Shown here piece after piece: positions 1 to 5,437 of a DNA stretch of 9,957 bases (the first letter of the stretch is position 1; every line of letters starts with the position of its first letter). Below the pieces are notes generated by a model, which ran no database searches, was not told the DNA's origin, and worked only from the letters and a program-made list of their open reading frames with translations. The stretch is from Candidatus Tharpella sp. (GTDB lineage: Bacteria; Desulfobacterota; Anaeroferrophillalia; Anaeroferrophillales; Tharpellaceae): positions 1 to 9,957 of the forward strand of contig JAGGTT010000133.1 in the NCBI GenBank assembly GCA_021163565.1, given 5' to 3'. Made by a program: the position numbers and the translations under genes.

Positions 1-1230
1 CGGGATCATCTGCTCTCCGACCTGATCGGTTTTGTCTATTCACGCTGGAATGAACAACAGGCCGCGGATGACTTTATCGACCGTCTGCAAAAAATTAAAA
101 CCGCAATGGGTAACCGGGTCACTGAAAGTGCGGTAGCTATAATCCTTGACGGAGAAAATGCCTGGGAACATTATCCGGCCGATGGAACTCTGTTCTTAAA
201 AGAATTATACGCCCGATTAAACGATAATCCTGAATATGAGGCCGTGACCGTCAGTGACTATCTTGAACGACGGCAGGAGCCGGCCCCGAAAATCAAAAAG
301 ATATATCCGGGATCATGGATTAATCGTAATTTCAGCATCTGGATAGGGCACCAAGAAGATAATCTCGCCTGGGATTACTTAGGCCAGGCCCGACGGGAAC
401 TGGTTCTCTTTGAACAGCAGCACAAAGAGCGGATCGAGACCGATGATGAATTAAAGGATAACATTAATAAAGCATGGGAACATATTTATATTGCAGAAGG
501 AAGTGACTGGTGCTGGTGGTACGGAGACGATCACAGCTCAGAAAATGATGCCGACTTCGATAAACTTTTCCGACAGCATCTGATGACGGTTTATCGTTGC
601 CTGAAGCAGGAAATTCCTGAACATCTGAATCATCCAATTATTCAAAGTGAGAAAGCTTTGCACCCGGATCGGGAGATAACTTCATTTATAAATCCTGAGA
701 TCAACGGCAATATGAGCGACTATTATGAATGGCGCGGGGCTGTATTTTTTGATGGAACCCAGCTTGGCGGAGCCATGCACAGATCAGAATACCCGGTCAA
801 AGAGCTATATTACGGGTTTAACCTGGAAAACTTTTTTTTCAGGATTGATATTGAACGAAAATTTATAACTGAAGAAGACTATCACATCTATCTAAACATA
901 GTTAACGGTAGGACAAATAAAATTTCCTGTGAAATCCGCCCCGCAAATAATTCTGAAAAATTGATTTTAATCTGTAAAAACCTTATTTCCAAACAAAGCA
1001 GCCAGATTGAAGAGGGCGCAAAAGGGAAGTCCCAGATCCGGTTCGCAGTCAATTCGATTCTGGAAATAGCATTTCCTTTCGACAAACTCACGCTGAAACC
1101 AGGTGACGATCTCAACTTTTCGATTACGATTAAATATCAGGGGCATGAAGTCCAGCGGCTTCCAATCAGTGGCTACCTTCACTTAAATGTTCCAGGTCAG
1201 GATTTTGAAGATCGTATGTGGTACATATAG
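1..1230 (+). CDS. GH57 family glycoside hydrolase (alpha-amylase/alpha-mannosidase type), 5' end outside the window
   Basis: The frame is open from base 1 and ends at TAG 1228-1230, so 409 C-terminal residues are visible; the ATG at 106 is internal. The opening residues RDHLLSDLIGFVYSRW and the following AIILDGENAWEHY (about 136-174) are characteristic of the COG1449 branch of glycoside hydrolase family 57. The Asp of the LDGEN motif (codon 148-150) aligns with the general acid/base Asp of GH57 enzymes; the nucleophile Glu would lie upstream, outside the window. A later block, SDWCWWYGDDH (about 508-540), followed by DFDKLFRQHL, is also typical. The last ~170 residues resemble the beta-rich C-terminal region of these proteins. 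The family acts on alpha-glucans such as glycogen or maltodextrins and is generally cytoplasmic; the exact substrate cannot be told here. No frameshift is seen. A hairpin terminator follows directly. Confidence 0.9.
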   Translation, partial: RDHLLSDLIGFVYSRWNEQQAADDFIDRLQKIKTAMGNRVTESAVAIILDGENAWEHYPADGTLFLKELYARLNDNPEYEAVTVSDYLERRQEPAPKIKKIYPGSWINRNFSIWIGHQEDNLAWDYLGQARRELVLFEQQHKERIETDDELKDNINKAWEHIYIAEGSDWCWWYGDDHSSENDADFDKLFRQHLMTVYRCLKQEIPEHLNHPIIQSEKALHPDREITSFINPEINGNMSDYYEWRGAVFFDGTQLGGAMHRSEYPVKELYYGFNLENFFFRIDIERKFITEEDYHIYLNIVNGRTNKISCEIRPANNSEKLILICKNLISKQSSQIEEGAKGKSQIRFAVNSILEIAFPFDKLTLKPGDDLNFSITIKYQGHEVQRLPISGYLHLNVPGQDFEDRMWYI

Positions 1231-1231
1231 C

Positions 1232-1262
1232 GGCCTAGTTTCAGCATAAACTAGACCTTTTT
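1232..1262 (+). terminator. Rho-independent terminator after the GH57 gene
   Basis: The stem CTAGTTT (1235-1241) pairs with AAACTAG (1248-1254) around the loop CAGCAT. It can be lengthened by GG (1232-1233) with CC (1256-1257) past one C/A mismatch. A run of five T follows (1258-1262). It starts one base after the stop codon and separates the GH57 gene from the independently promoted PagL-like gene. Confidence 0.75.
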
Positions 1263-1364
1263 CGTGTCCAGTCCCAACTCCGTCCGCATTATCATTTGGA
1301 TTCCGCAATTTCCAATATCTCATTTATCCAACTGACAAATAAAACCATAATTTTAGAAGTAGTA

Positions 1365-1393
1365 TTTACAACAGTACTTATTTTTGCTATATT
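1365..1393 (+). promoter_or_regulatory. Sigma70-like extended -10 promoter for the PagL-like gene
   Basis: TTTACA (1365-1370, 5 of 6 to consensus) and TATATT (1388-1393, 5 of 6) are separated by exactly 17 bp, with an extended -10 TG at 1385-1386. The predicted transcription start, about 7 bases past the -10, falls at about 1400, immediately at the ATG 1401. A 5-bp inverted repeat AAGTA (1357-1361) / TACTT (1375-1379) brackets the -35 box and could be a weak operator, though that is speculative. Confidence 0.6.
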
Positions 1394-1400
1394 GTAAGAT

Positions 1401-2000
1401 ATGTATATAGATATAAGTCGAAAAAATGCGAAAAAGATAAAAGTCCGCACTTTAATAAGCATTATTGCTATCATTGTCTGCGCAGTTATAATACATCCGA
1501 CACCCGGTGATTCTGCTGAAGAGTCAGAATTTAGTTATCTATATGCGATACGAGGTGGTATTTTAATTCATGATATTGGCATATTAGGAAGTTCCAAAGA
1601 AAATGGAGTTGACTTCAACCTGGAGGTTATTCTCAAATCACCTGAGTTGCTTAAATGCATATGGGCGCCGCATCCTCATCTCGGCATTGCAATCCATAGC
1701 CAAGGAGAAACCCATCAAATTTATAGTGGGCTGACCTGGGAAGAACAATTCTGCAACAATTTTTTCATAAATTTAGGTCTCGGCTTAACCCTGCACAGCG
1801 GTAATCTTAAATGCTCGCATGGTTGCCATGATAAAGAGTTGGGTAGTGCGCTGCTTTTTCGTGAAGCCCTTGAAGCAGGTTACCAGATTAGCCGACATCA
1901 CACGCTGTCGCTTATCTTTTTTCATATCTCCAATGCCAGAGTATACAGTGAGAATGATGGCATGAACCATCTTGGCGTTCGCTACGGCTATTCTTTTTAA
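1401..2000 (+). CDS. PagL-like lipid A 3-O-deacylase / acyloxyacyl hydrolase family outer-membrane protein
   Basis: The 199-residue product has a basic N-terminus (RKNAKKIKVR), a hydrophobic core (about 18-31) and a likely signal-peptidase site near GDSA/EE (residue 39), so it should be exported. The mature part carries features of the PagL family of outer-membrane beta-barrels: RGGILIHDIG near the N-terminus, a YSGLTWEEQF block, and a C-terminal HISNA motif (175-179) ending in RYGYSF with terminal Phe as in barrel proteins. His175 and Ser177 match the catalytic His/Ser of PagL, which removes the 3-O acyl chain of lipid A. The third triad residue (Glu in PagL, 12 residues after Ser) aligns with Asn189, so activity is uncertain. 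Four mature-part cysteines (86, 118, 138, 142) could form disulfides. ATG 1401 is the only conventional start ahead of the signal peptide and has no clear Shine-Dalgarno sequence. The gene is transcriptionally isolated. Confidence 0.75.
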   Translation: MYIDISRKNAKKIKVRTLISIIAIIVCAVIIHPTPGDSAEESEFSYLYAIRGGILIHDIGILGSSKENGVDFNLEVILKSPELLKCIWAPHPHLGIAIHSQGETHQIYSGLTWEEQFCNNFFINLGLGLTLHSGNLKCSHGCHDKELGSALLFREALEAGYQISRHHTLSLIFFHISNARVYSENDGMNHLGVRYGYSF

Positions 2001-2406
2001 GTTTTCCAATTATGTGCACAACAATCGACAGAGAGCGATCCAAGCAGAAAGGTGAGCTGGAAAAATAAATTTAATAAACAAAATAGGCCCCCAAAATTTT
2101 CTCTTCAACCTGAGAAGCAAACACCCAAGTTTATTATACTGGACTAACTTTAATTAAAGATATATTTGCATTGTGCTCAATAACGTACTGGATTTTATTA
2201 TTTTTTTATCTTTTTTACAAATCCGTATGTTTTCGGCTGGCTTCAAATAACTTCTGATAAGATGTATTATGTTAACTTTGAAATTACGTAAAGATTCCCT
2301 CCCGCACCTCTCTTTCTGATTAACTTTTTCTACTGGACAATGTTACGACATTCTTGTAGCTTGAATTTAAAATAATTCTGACCTCTTATCATCACGGTAT
2401 AAGATC
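2001..2406. other. AT-rich intergenic region with no gene
   Basis: About 400 bp between the PagL-like gene and the deoxynucleoside kinase. I find no coding frame with a credible start and ribosome site, no RNA gene and no strong rho-independent terminator. It includes a T-rich tract at about 2191-2217 and one plausible promoter at 2242-2270. The composition is clearly more AT-rich than the flanking housekeeping genes. Confidence 0.6.
2242..2270 (+). promoter_or_regulatory. Candidate promoter upstream of the deoxynucleoside kinase gene
   Basis: TTCAAA (2242-2247, 4 of 6 to the -35 consensus) and TATTAT (2265-2270, 5 of 6 to the -10) are spaced by 17 bp. Transcription would begin near 2277 and give a leader of about 130 nt before the TTG start. 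In an AT-rich region such matches arise by chance fairly often, so confidence is modest. Confidence 0.35.
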
Positions 2407-3015
2407 TTGAAAAAATATATTGCTGTTGCCGGAAATATCGGTTCTGGTAAATCTCTACTGATTGAATTTCTATGTTCTACCTACCGACTGGAACCACTCG
2501 GTCAGCCAGCAGATGAGAATCCTTATCTCGATCTCTTCTATAATGATATGCAGCGCTGGTCTTTTCACTCTCAGATTTATAACCTGGCAAAAAAATTTCA
2601 GGATTTTCAGGAACTCTCAAAAACTTGCTATTCCGTTATCCAGAATCGTACGATTCATGAAGAAGCTGAAATTTTTGCCCGAAATCTTTATAAATCCGGC
2701 TATATGAATGAAACTGACTTTAGAACTTATTACGAATTTTACAAAAGTTTGATTCCGGTTCTCCCTGCGCCTGATCTACTCATCTATCTTCACTCTTCAG
2801 TTTCGGCTATGCGTAAACGGCTGATTTCAAGTTCTTCCCCTTATGAACACCTCATTTCTAACAACTATCTTAAACATATCAACCGACTCTATGTTAACTG
2901 GATAGCTGATTACGACTTCAGTGAAGTACTCATCATTGATACCGAACAGCTCGATATAACCAAAAACTTTGTTGATCGAGTCGATATTTTAGCCGCCATT
3001 GAGCGATTTATCTGA
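2407..3015 (+). CDS. Deoxynucleoside kinase family protein (dAK/dGK/dCK-like), divergent
   Basis: The 202-residue product begins with the P-loop GNIGSGKS (9-16). It then shows ENPY (38-41, where Glu38 matches the catalytic base of the dNK family), WSFHSQIYNL with the base-binding Gln56, and NRTIHEEAEIFARNLY (80-95) at the place of the D/E-R-S motif. A C-terminal YLKHINRLYVNWI helix (154-166) also fits. Family members phosphorylate deoxynucleosides for dNTP salvage in the cytoplasm. Two family-typical features are missing: the acidic residue before Arg81 is Asn80, and the LID pattern R-x3-R-G-R-x2-E reads R138, S142, S143, S144, E147, losing two arginines. The start is TTG 2407, because an in-frame stop lies at 2368-2370 and no other start codon precedes the P-loop; the ribosome site is weak. 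Substrate cannot be assigned, and reduced or altered activity is possible. Confidence 0.85.
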   Translation: MKKYIAVAGNIGSGKSLLIEFLCSTYRLEPLGQPADENPYLDLFYNDMQRWSFHSQIYNLAKKFQDFQELSKTCYSVIQNRTIHEEAEIFARNLYKSGYMNETDFRTYYEFYKSLIPVLPAPDLLIYLHSSVSAMRKRLISSSSPYEHLISNNYLKHINRLYVNWIADYDFSEVLIIDTEQLDITKNFVDRVDILAAIERFI

Positions 3016-3021
3016 TTTTAC

Positions 3022-3050
3022 TTGACAATTATCTCCCTATAAAGTAGGGA
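3022..3050 (+). promoter_or_regulatory. Candidate promoter with embedded inverted repeat, upstream of the PxxKW-type gene
   Basis: A perfect -35 hexamer TTGACA (3022-3027) is followed 17 bp later by a poor -10, TAGGGA (3045-3050, 3 of 6); a better hexamer TATAAA (3038-3043) is too close to that -35. A perfect 6-bp inverted repeat TCCCTA (3034-3039) / TAGGGA (3045-3050) with a 5-nt loop occupies the spacer and -10 region. It could be an operator, or a hairpin after the kinase gene, but it lacks the T-run of a terminator. Confidence 0.35.
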
Positions 3051-3091
3051 TTCCCGCAAAATTAAAATGCCCTGATGGAGGATATAAGCAC

Positions 3092-3373
3092 ATGATTTGC
3101 CAGACTGTAAAAAAAGGAACGGACTGTTTTTTTATGAAAGCCAATGGTTGCTCTTTTACCGGCGGAAGCTGTAAACCGATAATCGAAAGTTGTGAGGGAT
3201 GCAAAAAAGTCACTGAAGTTAACAACGTAAAATATTGCCTCAGCTACCCGGATCCTGAGAGTCGCTGGGTCGCCGGCACCTGTAATCTTGCGACTCACAT
3301 TAAACGTGACGTAGAACAGATCAAGAAGAAGATCAACCCCTTGAAAGCTTCTAAGAAAGGTATTCGCAGCTAA
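3092..3373 (+). CDS. PxxKW-type small cysteine-rich protein of unknown function
   Basis: The 93-residue product has eight cysteines (3, 12, 20, 27, 34, 37, 49, 64), including CEGC (34-37), a GGSCKPI segment, and an INPLKASKKG tail (81-90). This layout matches the PxxKW family of cysteine-rich proteins that I know from Desulfobacterota such as Geobacter. The name-giving motif reads P55-E-S-R58-W59 here, with Arg in place of Lys. No signal peptide or membrane segment is visible, so it is probably cytoplasmic; the cysteines suggest binding of zinc or an iron-sulfur cluster, but this is inference and no function is established that I know of. ATG 3092 is preceded by a strong TGGAGG (3076-3081). 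The gene has its own candidate promoter and a strong terminator, so it looks monocistronic. Confidence 0.85.
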   Translation: MICQTVKKGTDCFFMKANGCSFTGGSCKPIIESCEGCKKVTEVNNVKYCLSYPDPESRWVAGTCNLATHIKRDVEQIKKKINPLKASKKGIRS

Positions 3374-3403
3374 TCTAAACCGGAACATATTAATTTAATG
3401 TTG

Positions 3404-3467
3404 ACAAGGCAAGGAGCACTTTAGATTTTATCTGGTTCTCCTTGCCTTGTTTATTTTGTCTTATTCT
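3404..3467 (+). terminator. Strong hairpin terminator directly abutting the rsmD start
   Basis: A 13-bp perfect stem, ACAAGGCAAGGAG (3404-3416) with CTCCTTGCCTTGT (3438-3450), is followed by a T-rich tail (3450-3467). The 21-nt loop can partly pair further (AC/GT and AGA/TCT). The T-rich tail runs straight into ATG 3468 of rsmD. It most simply terminates the PxxKW-type gene, but its position also suggests an effect on rsmD expression. Confidence 0.8.
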
Positions 3468-4019
3468 ATGCAGATAACCGGCGGAAAAGATCGAGGACGA
3501 AAAATAAATCCGGTCAAGAACCCCGCTATCAGACCAACCAAGGCGGTCTTGCGTGAGGCTTTGTTCTCGGTTTTAGGCCCACAATGCTGTCTCGGTAAAG
3601 ACGTTGTTGATTTTTTTGCCGGCAGCGGGATCATGACTATTGAAGCTATGAGTCGCGGTGCTGCGAGTGCTTACAGCATTGATATAGACTCGAACAGCTG
3701 TGCTCTTATACGGGCGAATTTTGATCTTCTTAAGGTACCGTCTGATGCTAAGGTTTTGCAGATGAGTGTTAATCTTGCAATATCCAAGTTAGCTTCCTAC
3801 GACCTTCAATTTGATATTATTTTTCTCGATCCGCCCTATTGTTCACCGCAACTCGGCATTGATGCCATTGAACTTTCCGTTGCCTCTGGTTTACTTAAAC
3901 CTGAGGCAGTGATAATCTTTGAACACCGCAGCAAAACCGCAATTCCTGATTGCAAATCGATGACGATCTGGAAACAAAAGAGATATGGCCAGTCGATGCT
4001 CTCTTTCTATAGATTTTAA
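3468..4019 (+). CDS. rsmD: 16S rRNA (guanine(966)-N(2))-methyltransferase RsmD
   Basis: RsmD methylates N2 of G966 in 16S rRNA, using S-adenosylmethionine, during small-subunit assembly. The 183-residue product starts MQITGGKDRGRKI, matching the typical RsmD opening (M-R-I-I-G-G-x-x-R-G-R). It carries the SAM-binding motif DFFAGSG (48-54) and the catalytic motif DPPY (121-124). Length is close to the usual ~185-200. ATG 3468 is chosen over the in-frame TTG at 3447 because the family N-terminus begins there and the TTG lies inside the terminator stem. No Shine-Dalgarno sequence is visible before the ATG. coaD follows after 37 bp, a pairing common in many bacteria, and the two are probably co-transcribed. 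Confidence 0.93.
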   Translation: MQITGGKDRGRKINPVKNPAIRPTKAVLREALFSVLGPQCCLGKDVVDFFAGSGIMTIEAMSRGAASAYSIDIDSNSCALIRANFDLLKVPSDAKVLQMSVNLAISKLASYDLQFDIIFLDPPYCSPQLGIDAIELSVASGLLKPEAVIIFEHRSKTAIPDCKSMTIWKQKRYGQSMLSFYRF

Positions 4020-4056
4020 TATTTCTGATTGATAACTTGGACAGGGTATTTTTGCG

Positions 4057-4557
4057 ATGACTGATGACAAATGTGGAATCACTGCAGTTTTTCCCGGTTC
4101 TTTCGATCCAATTACAGTTGGTCACATTGATCTGATAGAAAGAAGCGTTGCTGTTTTTGACAAGGTTATTGTCGCTGTTGCCTGCAATCAGGAGAAAACG
4201 CCGCTTTTTTCGGTATCGGAGAGAATCAGCATGATCGAGAATATCTTCTCTCATACTCCTCAGGTCAAGGTCGAAACCTTTGCCGGCCTGCTTATAAATT
4301 ATATGCTCAGCGGCGAGGCCCATGTTATTTTACGTGGTTTAAGGGCTGTTTCAGATTTTGAGTATGAATTTCAGATGGCTCTGATGAATCGTAAACTAGC
4401 CCCTGGAATTGAAACCTTTTTCATGACCTCCAGCGCTCTCTATACTTACGTCAGTTCACGCATCGTCAAGGAGTTGGCCTCTTTAGGGGGTGACGTTTCG
4501 GATCTGGTCCATCCCTTGGTTGAAGAGAAGATCAAAGAAAAATACTCCGGCTCCTGA
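4057..4557 (+). CDS. coaD: Phosphopantetheine adenylyltransferase CoaD
   Basis: CoaD transfers AMP from ATP to 4'-phosphopantetheine, making dephospho-CoA, the penultimate step of coenzyme A synthesis in the cytoplasm. The 166-residue product has the nucleotidyltransferase motif PGSFDPITVGH near the N-terminus (T/HxGH type), then VACNQEKTPLFSVSER, RGLRAVSDFEYEFQMA and the C-terminal SSRIVKELASLGGDVSDLV. All are hallmarks of the bacterial enzyme, and the length matches the usual ~160. The start ATG 4057 is preceded by AGGG (4043-4046) at a normal distance. Its stop TGA (4555-4557) is in the same reading frame as the permease gene that follows. It is probably part of a run with rsmD, the permease and recJ. 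Confidence 0.96.
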   Translation: MTDDKCGITAVFPGSFDPITVGHIDLIERSVAVFDKVIVAVACNQEKTPLFSVSERISMIENIFSHTPQVKVETFAGLLINYMLSGEAHVILRGLRAVSDFEYEFQMALMNRKLAPGIETFFMTSSALYTYVSSRIVKELASLGGDVSDLVHPLVEEKIKEKYSGS

Positions 4558-4560
4558 TTT

Positions 4561-4564
4561 GAGG
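4561..4564 (+). promoter_or_regulatory. Shine-Dalgarno GAGG that supports a CTG start for the permease
   Basis: GAGG lies 5 nt before CTG 4570-4572, the only plausible initiation codon between the coaD stop and the first transmembrane helix of the permease. No comparable site precedes ATG 4639. Confidence 0.6.
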
Positions 4565-4569
4565 TACAA

Positions 4570-5436
4570 CTGAAAAATTACCTTAAAGTTGTCGGTGCTC
4601 TCCTGGTATGGAGCACTTGGGGCGTAATTATTAAATTTATGCAGCTTGACGCTCTGCATATGGTTTTTTATACAACTCTATTTTCACTGCCTCCAATATT
4701 TATAATAGCTTCTATCCAATCTGGTACTGTCCGGGAAAATCTATCCGGCATCAGCCGAAATTATAAGATCCTTCTCTGTCTTGCTCTGAGTCTGCTCTTA
4801 AATAATTTCTTCTACTTTGCCGCATTCAACAATACCTCTATAGCAATTTCAGTCTTTACTCACTATACTGCCCCGCTGTTTGTGGCTTTACTGGCTCCGT
4901 TTATGCTCGCGGAAAAATTTGATCGGCGGTTGATTTTCCCGCTCGGTATCGCTTCTCTCGGACTTGCCTTTATTCTTGCTCCTAGTTGGCACGCCAGCTC
5001 TGACAGCAAGGATATGTTAGGAGCAATGTGCGGCACAGCTTCCGGTTTAGCCTATGCCTTTACATTGATTTTCGCCAAACGTTTAACCTCCGAATTGAAA
5101 ATACTGGCTCTGGTATTCGGCCAGAGTCTTTTCATTATATTATGTCTGCTCCCCTTTATATCTCTTAACCCCAATCCTGGATTGGCAACTTCCGGCTGGT
5201 TATGGCTGCTGCTAATGGGCCTGATTCATTGCACTCTGGCTCCCCTGCTCTACATCTCCGGGTTAAAACATCTTAAAGCCCAGCACGCGGCGGTTATCGG
5301 CTACATCGAGCCTCTGGCTGCGGTTTGTCTCGGGCTCTTTCTGGCTCACGAAAGTCCGTCATCATCGATCTGGTTCGGCGGCGGCGCAATCATTATCTCC
5401 GGCACTATAATTGCCAGACTGAAAAAGAGAACCTGA
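4570..5436 (+). CDS. EamA/DMT-superfamily permease with probable CTG start
   Basis: This inner-membrane protein belongs to the drug/metabolite transporter superfamily, whose ~290-residue members have two EamA repeats and about ten transmembrane helices. From CTG 4570 it has 288 residues, the expected length. The first helix (VVGALLVWSTWGVIIKF, about 6-22) is coded before ATG 4639; starting at that ATG would remove it. The first EamA repeat ends with the AIAISVFTHYTAPLFVAL-type helix. The second ends with GYIEPLAAVCLGLFLAHE followed by IWFGGGAIIISGTII, matching the typical EPxxA...GE...GxxxIxxG pattern of the family. The C-terminus is basic (RLKKRT), consistent with a cytoplasmic end. Substrate cannot be predicted from sequence alone. 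recJ begins one base after its stop (TGA-T-ATG), suggesting translational coupling. Confidence 0.85.
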   Translation: MKNYLKVVGALLVWSTWGVIIKFMQLDALHMVFYTTLFSLPPIFIIASIQSGTVRENLSGISRNYKILLCLALSLLLNNFFYFAAFNNTSIAISVFTHYTAPLFVALLAPFMLAEKFDRRLIFPLGIASLGLAFILAPSWHASSDSKDMLGAMCGTASGLAYAFTLIFAKRLTSELKILALVFGQSLFIILCLLPFISLNPNPGLATSGWLWLLLMGLIHCTLAPLLYISGLKHLKAQHAAVIGYIEPLAAVCLGLFLAHESPSSSIWFGGGAIIISGTIIARLKKRT

Positions 5437-5437
5437 T

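Noticed and set aside
888..1182. Two minus-strand open frames inside the GH57 gene
   Set aside because: They are antisense to a clear coding sequence, have no ribosome site and no recognisable protein features.
3062..3388. A 108-codon minus-strand open frame over the PxxKW-type gene
   Set aside because: The plus-strand gene has a strong ribosome site and conserved cysteine pattern; the antisense product resembles nothing.
3447..3467. TTG 3447 as the start of rsmD
   Set aside because: It lies within the 3' arm of the terminator stem, and the family N-terminus M-Q-I-T-G-G begins at ATG 3468.
3895..4323. A 142-codon minus-strand open frame over rsmD and coaD
   Set aside because: It is a shadow of two strongly supported plus-strand genes.
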